A stretch of 9,014 nt of DNA from contig QNFJ01000077.1 in assembly GCA_003646305.1 (NCBI GenBank), positions 1 to 9,014 of the forward strand, given 5' to 3'. Shown in pieces: positions 1 through 6,903 of this stretch (position 1 is the first letter of the stretch; each line of letters starts with the position of its first letter). A program made the position numbers and the translations under genes. Origin of the DNA: Gammaproteobacteria bacterium. Lineage in GTDB: Bacteria > Pseudomonadota > Gammaproteobacteria > Methylococcales > UBA2780. Below the pieces are notes generated by a model. It had not been told where the DNA came from and did no database searches. It saw only the letters and a program-made list of their open reading frames with translations.

Positions 1-21
1 GTGAGCTAAAAGATCTCTACT

Positions 22-537
22 TCACGACTTTTCTAGTGCAGTAAAAGTAGCCGCAATAAAAACCTCTGTCCCTGTTGGTAGCTGATCAAAAAGCTCAATG
101 ATGTCTCTATTCTTCATGCGGATACAGCCGTGTGAAGCGGCTTTCCCAGTGATTAAATCATCCGGGCAGCCGTGTAGATAGATATAGCGCCAGAAGGTAT
201 CAACTACCCCAAAACGATTAACACCCGGCTCAAGACCCGATAACCAGAGAATTCGGCTCAAAATCCAGTCTCGTTCAGGATTTTGCACGCCAAGTTCCTG
301 AGCATAAATTTCTCCCGTCGGTCTCCGTCCGATAAAAACAGTGCCTGAAGGGAGGCCATCTCCAATTTTTGCTCGAATCCGATGCCTTCCACGTGGTGTG
401 CATTCACTCCCCGATTGCTCACCCGCTCCATTCTTTGCCGTCGAAACAGGGTATTCCGCAATAATCGACGCTCCCTTTATTAAACGAAGTCGTTGCGCCT
501 CTATACTGATTTCTAACCTCAAGCTGGGCGCGATCAT
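22..537 (-). CDS. YkuD-family L,D-transpeptidase/L,D-carboxypeptidase, no signal peptide
   Basis: This is a 171-residue YkuD-fold protein. The family signature is clear: His122 in YLHGC and the catalytic motif SHGCIRM, with nucleophile Cys138, His136 and Arg140. YkuD enzymes use this cysteine to attack the L-Lys/DAP-D-Ala bond of peptidoglycan tetrapeptides, giving either cross-links or carboxypeptidase cleavage. I chose the ATG at 535-537 over an upstream in-frame start at 609. The longer form would overlap the end of rlmD by 65 bases, while the chosen start lies 7 bases past the rlmD stop and has a GAGA Shine-Dalgarno-like sequence 5 bases upstream. Neither form shows a convincing signal peptide or membrane anchor, and there is no LysM or other wall-binding domain. 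This suggests a cytoplasmic enzyme, like the YkuD L,D-carboxypeptidases ElsL/LdcV described in Acinetobacter and Vibrio, which trim recycled tetrapeptides. Family assignment is firm; carboxypeptidase rather than transpeptidase activity is inference. Confidence 0.88.
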   Translation of the reverse strand: MIAPSLRLEISIEAQRLRLIKGASIIAEYPVSTAKNGAGEQSGSECTPRGRHRIRAKIGDGLPSGTVFIGRRPTGEIYAQELGVQNPERDWILSRILWLSGLEPGVNRFGVVDTFWRYIYLHGCPDDLITGKAASHGCIRMKNRDIIELFDQLPTGTEVFIAATFTALEKS

Positions 538-544
538 TTCAGTC

Positions 545-1879
545 TCAGCGCTTTTCAAAGAGAGCGATGGACTCAACGTGTGCGGTATGTGGAAACATAT
601 CCATGACACCCGCTTTCACCAGCTTATAGCCCAGTTCATGCACCAGAATATTGGTGTCTCTCGCCAGTGTTGAGGGGTTACAGGAAACATAGCAAACAGT
701 TTTAATACCTAGTGCGGGCAGTCTTTCGATCACCTCTTTAGCACCTGCTCGTGATGGGTCGAGTAAAACTTTTGTAAATTTCTCTTTTGCCCAGGGCTGT
801 CCTTTTAGCTCTTTAAAAAGGTCTGCGGTATAAAAGTGGACATTATCCAGCCCATTTTTTCTGGCATTTTCCGCTGCTCTTTTAACAAGCACCTCGCTTC
901 CTTCAACACCGACCACCTCGCCCGCCTTTTTGGCCAGTGGCAGGGTAAAATTACCTAACCCGCAGAACAGGTCAAGAATACGGTCTTCTGGCGTTGGATC
1001 GAGCGTTTCAATCACTCGACGAATCATTTTACGATTAATCTCCGGGTTCACCTGCGTAAAGTCCGTTGGCAAAAAAGAGAACTTCACATCTTCATCAGGC
1101 AATGTGTAACCAAGCTCGGGAACCGGCTGCCCATCGAGCGTCACCACTGTATCGGGACCGCCTCGCTGCAGGCAAATAACGAATCCCTCCTGCTCTGCAA
1201 ATTTCGACATTTTTAGCAGATCATCTGGCGTTACATCCTCCAGAATCCTAAAGACTAAAATAACCTTATCTTCTCCAACGGCTACCTCAATTTGAGGAAG
1301 CTTGCTTCGAACAGAAAGCGTGCCAATTAACTCAGAGAGTAGCTCCAGCTTTTCTCCAACCGAAGGGTGAAGTACTGGACAACGTTTAATATCGGCGACA
1401 AAAGCGCTTCGTTTTTCACGAAAACCGACTAAAACACGCCCTTTCTTATCGACATTTTTAACACCTAATCTCGCTTTATGTCGGTAACCCCAAACAGGCC
1501 CTGTCAATGGAGGCCAAAGCTCAAAACTTTCTATTTTGCCAATGTGCTTGAACTGCTCCTGCAGCAGCTTCTGTTTTTCAATGATCTGATTTGCATCGGA
1601 GATATGTTGCCAGCTACAACCACCACAAATTCCAAAATGCTGGCAGCCAGGCTCAATCCGAATTGGTGAGCGGCTAAATAGCTCTTCAAGCCGCCCTTCA
1701 GCAAAGTCCCTTCGCCTGTCGGTATAGATAAAAGAGACCTTCTCACCTGGCAGCGCGCCATCAATAAAATGAACTTTCCCATCAAGATGAGCAACCCCCT
1801 TTCCATCATGAGAGAGTGATTCAATTTCTGCATTAAAGGGTTCTGCTGGGAGAGTTCTTCTTCGTCTTCTTCTTGCCAC
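545..1879 (-). CDS. rlmD: 23S rRNA (uracil(1939)-C(5))-methyltransferase RlmD
   Basis: RlmD (RumA) is a cytoplasmic enzyme that transfers a methyl group from S-adenosylmethionine to C5 of U1939 in 23S rRNA. The 444-residue protein has an Arg-rich N-terminus (residues 3-8), a TRAM RNA-binding domain (about 10-70), and an iron-sulfur cluster site with Cys79, Cys85, Cys88 and Cys167. The SAM-binding motif LDLFCGLGNF is at 302-311, DPSRAG is near 375-380, and the catalytic motif YVSCNPSTLARD has nucleophile Cys400. Length is close to E. coli RlmD (about 433 residues). The start is GTG (1877-1879), 2 bases after the cysM stop, with GGAA 5 bases upstream, so it is probably translationally coupled to cysM. 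An overlapping GTG one frame away at 1881 gives only a 116-codon shadow frame. All key residues are present and it appears functional. RlmC and RlmCD paralogues are the main alternatives, but proximity to cysM and the intact cluster favour RlmD. Confidence 0.95.
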   Translation of the reverse strand: MARRRRRRTLPAEPFNAEIESLSHDGKGVAHLDGKVHFIDGALPGEKVSFIYTDRRRDFAEGRLEELFSRSPIRIEPGCQHFGICGGCSWQHISDANQIIEKQKLLQEQFKHIGKIESFELWPPLTGPVWGYRHKARLGVKNVDKKGRVLVGFREKRSAFVADIKRCPVLHPSVGEKLELLSELIGTLSVRSKLPQIEVAVGEDKVILVFRILEDVTPDDLLKMSKFAEQEGFVICLQRGGPDTVVTLDGQPVPELGYTLPDEDVKFSFLPTDFTQVNPEINRKMIRRVIETLDPTPEDRILDLFCGLGNFTLPLAKKAGEVVGVEGSEVLVKRAAENARKNGLDNVHFYTADLFKELKGQPWAKEKFTKVLLDPSRAGAKEVIERLPALGIKTVCYVSCNPSTLARDTNILVHELGYKLVKAGVMDMFPHTAHVESIALFEKR

Positions 1880-1881
1880 AC

Positions 1882-2772
1882 TTATTCCGGAAATAGGTCA
1901 GTTGATAAATACCGGTCACCCCGGTCACAAATAATGGCGACAATTATCGCATTCTCAACCTCTTTTGACAGTGCTAAAGCGGCAGAAACTGCTCCACCTG
2001 AAGAGGCACCCGCAAAAATACCTTCTCTTGATGCAAGTGCGCGTGTCGTCTCCTCAGCCTCTTGCTGGGTCACATCGACAATCCGATCCACACGATTGGC
2101 CTCATAAATCTTCGGTAGGTAGGCTTTCGGCCAACGACGAATACCGGGGATTCCCGCCCCCTCACAGGGCTGAACACCAACGATTTCAATCTGTTTATTT
2201 TTTTCTTTCAGGAACCGTGAGGTTCCCATAATCGTTCCGGTTGTCCCCATTGAACTGACAAAGTGGGTAATCGTTCCATTTGTCTCCCGCCAGATTTCTG
2301 GGCCAGTCCCCTCATAATGTGCCCTGGGGTTGTCTGGGTTGGAAAATTGATCAAGAATCCGACCAATACCCTCCTTTTCCATTGCTCTGGCGCGATCAAT
2401 GGCGCCCTCCATACTTTCATTCTGAGGGGTCAGCACAATTTCCGCACCAAATGCTTTCATCACCGCACGCCTTTCCATGCTCATATGCTCCGGCATTAGT
2501 AAAATCAGACGATAACCTTTGATCGCTGCTGCCATCGCCAGCGCAATGCCCGTATTGCCACTGGTTGCCTCAATCAGGCAGTCACCCTCGCTTATCTCAC
2601 CGCGCGCTTCAGCATGTTGAATCATACTCAAAGCAGGCCTGTCTTTTACCGACCCTGCAGGGTTATTCCCTTCAAGTTTCACCAATAGCTGGTTATTCGT
2701 TTCACCCGGAAGCCGCTGTAATCTAACGAGCGGGGTATTCCCCACAAACGACTCAATCGTCGGAAAATTCAT
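1882..2772 (-). CDS. cysM: Cysteine synthase B (O-acetylserine sulfhydrylase B)
   Basis: CysM is a cytosolic PLP enzyme (fold type II) that converts O-acetylserine plus sulfide to cysteine; the B isozyme also accepts thiosulfate, giving S-sulfocysteine. The 296-residue sequence carries the PLP-lysine motif NPAGSVKDRP with Lys43, the substrate loop ATSGNTG (69-75), the phosphate-binding loop SSMGTTGT (172-179) and a C-terminal GASSGGA motif. The NPAGSVKDR context, FSNPDNPRAHYEGTGPEIW segment and length (E. coli CysM is about 303) fit CysM better than the longer CysK. The ATG start at 2770-2772 has a good Shine-Dalgarno GGAGA with 5 bases between GGAG and ATG. It is the first gene of the leftward operon with rlmD and the YkuD gene. 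Its promoter must lie in the 116-base gap shared with the divergent receptor operon. The C-terminus (STDLFPE) matches the family ending, so it is complete. Confidence 0.95.
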   Translation of the reverse strand: MNFPTIESFVGNTPLVRLQRLPGETNNQLLVKLEGNNPAGSVKDRPALSMIQHAEARGEISEGDCLIEATSGNTGIALAMAAAIKGYRLILLMPEHMSMERRAVMKAFGAEIVLTPQNESMEGAIDRARAMEKEGIGRILDQFSNPDNPRAHYEGTGPEIWRETNGTITHFVSSMGTTGTIMGTSRFLKEKNKQIEIVGVQPCEGAGIPGIRRWPKAYLPKIYEANRVDRIVDVTQQEAEETTRALASREGIFAGASSGGAVSAALALSKEVENAIIVAIICDRGDRYLSTDLFPE

Positions 2773-2777
2773 TTAAT

Positions 2778-2781
2778 CTCC
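2778..2781 (-). promoter_or_regulatory. Ribosome binding site of cysM
   Basis: On the minus strand GGAG (followed by A) lies 5 bases before the cysM ATG. It is the clearest Shine-Dalgarno sequence in the window and supports the chosen cysM start. Confidence 0.7.
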
Positions 2782-2830
2782 AAAAAAATCTTTTTAAAAC
2801 GCACTCTTCACCATAATAATTAGCTGATCA

Positions 2831-2846
2831 CCTATCATATGTTAGG
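2831..2846. promoter_or_regulatory. 16-base near-perfect dyad, candidate operator
   Basis: The sequence CCTATCATATGTTAGG reads the same on the opposite strand except at one symmetric pair (positions 5 and 12 of the element, T facing T). The half-sites CCTA and TAGG flank a perfect CATATG core. It covers the candidate cysM -10 and overlaps the candidate rightward -10, where a dimeric repressor would block both. I do not recognise it as the site of a known regulator. At this size a dyad could still arise by chance in AT-rich DNA. Confidence 0.4.
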
Positions 2847-2857
2847 ATCGATGAAGT

Positions 2858-2869
2858 TTAACCAGTTAA
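2858..2869. promoter_or_regulatory. 12-base palindrome TTAACCAGTTAA
   Basis: Perfect 5-base arms TTAAC and GTTAA surround a 2-base centre (CA). The palindrome lies 20 bases before the receptor start codon and overlaps the candidate cysM -35. The arms are too short and AT-rich for a terminator, and no T-run follows. A protein-binding site is possible but unproven. Confidence 0.25.
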
Positions 2870-2888
2870 CTGTCCCTAATTTTGCAGA

Positions 2889-4814
2889 GTGTCCAACAAA
2901 AAGAAAAATAATCATTTTGCATACCTTATAGCGGTACCAGCCATTTTTGCACTCCTGCCTATTCAGGCGAATGCCGACTCACAAGAGCCAAGCAACAGTT
3001 ATTTCCTTGGAGAAGTGCCAACCGTTCTTTCTGCCAACCGCCTTGCAACCCCCCAACTAGAAGCGCCAGCTGCAATTACGGTTATAGATAAACAACTGAT
3101 TGAAGCCTCAGGTGCAAAAGAAATTGCAGACCTTTTCAGGCTTGTCCCGGGCATGCAAGTTGGCCATTACAGCGGTCACTTCCCCATCGTTAGTTATCAC
3201 GGTATGTCCGATATCTTCTCTCGACGAATGCAAGTTCTCGTTGATGGAAGCTCCGTCTATCTTCCCTCTTCCGGCGGTGTCACATGGAGCGATCTGCCCT
3301 GGCAAATTGAAGATATAGAACGCATCGAAGTGATTAGAGGACCTGCTGGAGCAACTTATGGTCCCAATTCTTTTCTGGGCGTCATAAATATTATTACAAC
3401 CCATGCATCACAAGACCAAGGCTCAACCGCAAAAGCGACGATAGGCGATCAAGGTTACCGCCGCTTACTATTGAGCAACAGCGGCTCAAATGGAAATCTG
3501 GATTATCGCGTCAATCTTGCCTATCTGGAAGACGATGGTTTACAACATTCGTACGATAGCCAACGTACCAGCAGCCTCAATACCCGTCTGGATTACAAAT
3601 TAACAACAAACGACAGCCTACAGTTAAACCTCGGTTACAGCGAAGGGCCAAGAGACTTTCGGTCCGCCGATGCATCACAGGAAAGAGAGGCCTTTTATTC
3701 AAGCCTTAAATGGGAACATAACATCAGTCAATCTGAAAGCTTTTATGTCAACGCCATGTACAGCTACAACCGCGTTGACAATCAATTTACCAGCAACATC
3801 GCCCCGGGTATCACTTCCTTTACCAATAATGACCAACGCGCAGAAAGACTCGACCTAGAATTCCAGCACACCCTTGAACCAACAGATAACACTCGCCTGA
3901 TCTGGGGGCTTGGCCATAGAGAAGATCAGGCTATGGCACCGCTCTGGCTGAATAACCATAAAACAGAAAAGAGCCATTTACAGCGCTTTTTTACCAACAT
4001 TGAGTGGCGTCTGACAGAACAGTTAATTCTTAACGTGGGGGCACTCGCTGAGCAAAATAGCCTTGCAGATAACAATATCTCTCCTCGGATTGCCCTCAAC
4101 TATCTTTTTCTGCCCAACCACTCACTCAGACTGATTGCATCCAGCGCCAACCGCACACCAACTATTACAGAAGCGCACCTGGATTTTACGCTCAAGACCA
4201 GCATTGGCTCATTGCCGCATACGACGAGCGAAGACAATCTGGAATCTGAACAGACAGAGTATTTTGAGCTCGGTTATCACGGTCAGTTTCTCAATAACAA
4301 ACTCTCGGGCGACATTAAGCTCTATCGACAAAATTTCGATGATCTTCTCAGTAGTAAGCTAACCAGTAGCCTTCCTCTTATCGTTGACAATAGAGACTCT
4401 GCCAGCAGTAAAGGTATTGAGCTTGAAATCAATTACAGGCCTTCTCACCAGACACTTTTTCATGGTGGCTTTTCATACATAGACATTGATAGTCAATCAG
4501 CGAATCCCGACTATAGCCGATCTGCGCCGACTACTGATTTTAATCTCCTTGCATCAACACATCTGGATAATAACTGGCGAGTCAGCAGCGCTTTTTATTA
4601 TCGCGATGAAATGGAATGGCTGCGTTCGGAAAACCGGCTGGGGAGTTTTAAGCGCCTCGATCTGACCGTTGCTAAAACAGTCAAACTAACCGGCAAGGAG
4701 GCAATAACCTTATCTTTTATGCTACAGAATGCTCTTGGTAAGAATGAAACTTTTGTTGATGGCAACCATTACGATAATCGTGGTTTTATCGAAATAGACT
4801 ATCATGTTCATTAA
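2889..4814 (+). CDS. TonB-dependent outer-membrane receptor (first of tandem pair)
   Basis: A 641-residue TonB-dependent receptor, expected to form a plugged 22-strand barrel that imports a scarce ligand using TonB-ExbBD energy. Residues 1-29 form a signal peptide (basic KKK n-region, hydrophobic core, ANA then Asp30). A TonB-box-like VPTVLSA lies at 43-49. The plug spans about 55-170 and includes RRMQVLVDGSS, EDIERIEVIRGP and GVINIIT, typical of the BtuB/CirA type. The remainder is barrel, with alternating strands and polar loops. There is no N-terminal STN signalling domain, so it is not a FecA-type transducer. The start is GTG at 2889: the upstream in-frame stop at 2877 leaves little choice, and the ribosome site (GCAGA) is poor. 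The stop overlaps the next receptor by 11 bases. The C-terminus (EIDYHVH) lacks the usual final aromatic residue. The ligand cannot be deduced; siderophore, cobalamin or another small molecule are possible. Confidence 0.92.
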   Translation: MSNKKKNNHFAYLIAVPAIFALLPIQANADSQEPSNSYFLGEVPTVLSANRLATPQLEAPAAITVIDKQLIEASGAKEIADLFRLVPGMQVGHYSGHFPIVSYHGMSDIFSRRMQVLVDGSSVYLPSSGGVTWSDLPWQIEDIERIEVIRGPAGATYGPNSFLGVINIITTHASQDQGSTAKATIGDQGYRRLLLSNSGSNGNLDYRVNLAYLEDDGLQHSYDSQRTSSLNTRLDYKLTTNDSLQLNLGYSEGPRDFRSADASQEREAFYSSLKWEHNISQSESFYVNAMYSYNRVDNQFTSNIAPGITSFTNNDQRAERLDLEFQHTLEPTDNTRLIWGLGHREDQAMAPLWLNNHKTEKSHLQRFFTNIEWRLTEQLILNVGALAEQNSLADNNISPRIALNYLFLPNHSLRLIASSANRTPTITEAHLDFTLKTSIGSLPHTTSEDNLESEQTEYFELGYHGQFLNNKLSGDIKLYRQNFDDLLSSKLTSSLPLIVDNRDSASSKGIELEINYRPSHQTLFHGGFSYIDIDSQSANPDYSRSAPTTDFNLLASTHLDNNWRVSSAFYYRDEMEWLRSENRLGSFKRLDLTVAKTVKLTGKEAITLSFMLQNALGKNETFVDGNHYDNRGFIEIDYHVH

Positions 4815-6864
4815 GTTACCTACTCAGCAACATCCCACTTTGAAAATACTGATTAGAAATAGCTCTAAAACTTCACTTTTTATTAGCGCTGTAATCTCCT
4901 GCTTTCTGCATCTGACTTCGTCGCCGGTTTTGGCCGATAATGCTGATCTTGATCCCATAAATAGCTATTATCTCGAACAGGCGCCTGTTGTTCTTTCTGC
5001 TACCCGCTTAAGCCAGCCGCAGCTTGAAGCACCCGCTGCCGTCACAATTATCGACAGAGAGATGATCAAGGCATCCGGCTTAAAAGAGATCGCTGAGCTA
5101 TTCCTTCTCGTCCCTGGTATGCAAGTCGCCCACCAAAACGGCCATTACCCAACTGCTACGTATCACGGTCTCTCTGATGAATACTCAAGACGGATGCAGG
5201 TTTTAATCGACGGAAGTTCGATGTATCTCCCAACCGTTGGGGGTGTTCTCTGGAGCGACCTTCCACTACAAATGGAAGATATTGAGCGTATTGAGGTTAT
5301 TCGGGGTCCCAATGCAGCGAGTTTTGGCCCAAATTCTTTTCTCGGCGTAATAAACATTACAACTGCCCACGCCTCTCAGGATCCTGGGCTTATGGTTAAA
5401 GCTGTAACTGGAGAAAAAGGGTACCGCCGACTACTCCTTCGCCATGGTGGTTCCAACGGTGATTTCGACTATCGAATAAATGCTTCATACCTAGAAGATG
5501 ATGGTTTCTCAACACTTCATGACAGCCAAAAAACAAGCACCCTAAACGGGCGACTGGATTATCGTGCAACGAGCCGTGACCTGCTGCAACTGAACTTCGG
5601 CTATAGCGAGGGACCACGAGAAAAAGGCAGCGAGACATTTCCTGAACGAACCCAACAACGGGAAGCTTTTTACCAGACCCTGCGTTGGGAGCACCATAAA
5701 AATCAGGATGAGAATTTTTCCCTACAATTTCTCTATAACTACAGCAATACTGAAGATCGATTCTTTAATAATTTTGGCAGCGGAATTACCGCCAATATAG
5801 ACGACTCCCAAAAAGCTGAGAGGCTCGATCTTGAATTTCAACACACGTTCAAACCAGGTGAGAGTACACGGCTTGTATGGGGTCTAGGGGTTCGTCGTGA
5901 TCGTATAAAAATGCCCTTCTGGCTTGATCAAAATAGCTATGAATCCAATTATCTACAACGAATATTTGCTAATTTAGAATGGCATATTTTTGATAACCTG
6001 ATTCTTAACACTGGAGCGCTATACGAACAGAACAGCGTCACAGATCCTGCCTGGTCTCCGCGAATTGCGTTGAATTATCTGTTTTTACCCACACAATCAG
6101 CCCGATTTATTGCCACGCGCGCATTCAGAACGCCAACTATTACAGAAAAAAACATAAATGTTGTAGTCCATACTAATATTGAAGATGAACAACTATTTAA
6201 ATCAGTAAATGACCCAAACTCGGAGCGCGCTGATTACGTTGAAATTGGATATCACGGCATTTTTCTCAACCACTCATTAAATGCTGATTTCAAAGTTTAC
6301 CGTCAAACATTTCACCAGTTAATTGGCAAAAAGGATCGCGCTTATCTCTGTTCCGATGGTTCTCTTCTCTATTCAGCGACCTGCCCACCCAGCAACAGCT
6401 TGCTCAATCCATCGGGTGACAAGTTCACGCCCGTCGGCAATCTCGACTCCGCCGTCAATCAAGGTTATGAAATGGAGGTCAACTACCGACCCACACGCCG
6501 CACCTTAATCCATGCAGGATATAGCAAGACAAAAATTTTCAGCAGAGACACCAAAGAAGATTTTAGCGAATCGGCACCAACCGATACTTTTAACCTGCTA
6601 GTTTCCCAAAAACTGCAAAATAACTGGCAAATCAGTAGTGCTTTTTATTACCGAAGTGAAATGGAGTGGTTACTTTCCGGCAGCCCTTTAGAGAGCCATC
6701 GACGGATTGACTTCACCCTTTCAAAAATGATCAAGCTAACCGAAAAAGAGGCGCTGACACTTTCCTTTACGATGCAAACGGCTCTCGACGAGGGGCATGA
6801 ATTTGATAGCGACAACTATCTCGATGATCGTGGTTTTCTAGAAATTGAATACCAGCTTCAATAG
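4804..6864 (+). CDS. TonB-dependent outer-membrane receptor (second of tandem pair)
   Basis: A 686-residue paralogue of the preceding receptor, with the same order of parts: signal peptide to about Ala44 (SSPVLA then Asp45), TonB-box-like APVVLSA at 60-66, plug about 72-188 (RRMQVLIDGSS, EDIERIEVIRGP, FGPNSFLGVINIT), then barrel. Whole blocks such as GPNSFLGVINI and RLDLEFQHT are shared with the first copy, so the pair arose by duplication. The ATG at 4804 lies inside the end of the upstream gene, implying translational coupling; no good Shine-Dalgarno is seen. The n-region is long (about 24 residues); an in-frame TTG at 4840 (residue 13) would give a more typical signal peptide and is a real alternative start. 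The copy is longer partly because of an insert around residues 510-545 carrying Cys516 and Cys527, likely a disulfide-closed surface loop. The C-terminus (EIEYQLQ) again lacks a terminal aromatic. No STN domain. The ligand is unknown and may differ from that of the first copy. Confidence 0.92.
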   Translation: MFIKLPTQQHPTLKILIRNSSKTSLFISAVISCFLHLTSSPVLADNADLDPINSYYLEQAPVVLSATRLSQPQLEAPAAVTIIDREMIKASGLKEIAELFLLVPGMQVAHQNGHYPTATYHGLSDEYSRRMQVLIDGSSMYLPTVGGVLWSDLPLQMEDIERIEVIRGPNAASFGPNSFLGVINITTAHASQDPGLMVKAVTGEKGYRRLLLRHGGSNGDFDYRINASYLEDDGFSTLHDSQKTSTLNGRLDYRATSRDLLQLNFGYSEGPREKGSETFPERTQQREAFYQTLRWEHHKNQDENFSLQFLYNYSNTEDRFFNNFGSGITANIDDSQKAERLDLEFQHTFKPGESTRLVWGLGVRRDRIKMPFWLDQNSYESNYLQRIFANLEWHIFDNLILNTGALYEQNSVTDPAWSPRIALNYLFLPTQSARFIATRAFRTPTITEKNINVVVHTNIEDEQLFKSVNDPNSERADYVEIGYHGIFLNHSLNADFKVYRQTFHQLIGKKDRAYLCSDGSLLYSATCPPSNSLLNPSGDKFTPVGNLDSAVNQGYEMEVNYRPTRRTLIHAGYSKTKIFSRDTKEDFSESAPTDTFNLLVSQKLQNNWQISSAFYYRSEMEWLLSGSPLESHRRIDFTLSKMIKLTEKEALTLSFTMQTALDEGHEFDSDNYLDDRGFLEIEYQLQ

Positions 6865-6903
6865 ACTTATTTAATTAATCCATGTATTTCAAACAAAATA
6901 GCG

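Larger units (their letters stand above)
2773..2888. promoter_or_regulatory. Divergent intergenic region with promoters for both operons
   Basis: These 116 bases separate divergently read cysM and the receptor operon, so at least one promoter per direction is expected here. For the leftward (cysM) direction the best candidate is -35 TTAAAC (plus-strand 2856-2861) and -10 TATGAT (plus-strand 2834-2839) with a 16-base spacer; the -10 matches TATAAT at 5 of 6 positions but the -35 is weak. For the rightward direction a weaker candidate is TTAGCT (2820-2825) and TAGGAT (2843-2848) with a 17-base spacer. The two candidates overlap each other and the dyads listed separately, so one bound regulator could affect both directions. 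The region is AT-rich next to cysM. No terminator or small RNA is evident. Promoter calls are by eye and tentative. Confidence 0.45.

Noticed and set aside
538..609. In-frame N-terminal extension of the YkuD protein up to position 609
   Set aside because: It would overlap the conserved 3' end of rlmD by 65 bases and adds no signal peptide or domain; the ATG at 537 has better spacing to the rlmD stop.
1531..1881. Alternative minus-strand reading frame of 116 codons starting with GTG at 1881
   Set aside because: It lies entirely within rlmD in another frame, has low-complexity Glu/Leu content and no recognisable domain.
2811..2829. Possible Fur box upstream of the receptor operon
   Set aside because: The best alignment to the 19-base Fur consensus that I could find matches only about 10 of 19 positions, within AT-rich DNA. 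Iron control is plausible for receptors but not supported here.
3108..3404. Antisense open frame of 98 codons inside the first receptor
   Set aside because: It is a shadow of a strongly conserved plug-domain coding sequence and has no recognisable protein features.
4804..4814. Frameshift splitting one longer receptor into two genes at the overlap
   Set aside because: Each gene has its own signal peptide, TonB box, plug and complete barrel, so these are two full receptors and not fragments of one.
6865..6903. TTAATTAA palindrome and AT-rich gap as a terminator between the second receptor and the binding-protein gene
   Set aside because: There is no GC-rich stem and no T-run; it is only a short AT-rich spacer, so I treat the genes as one operon.
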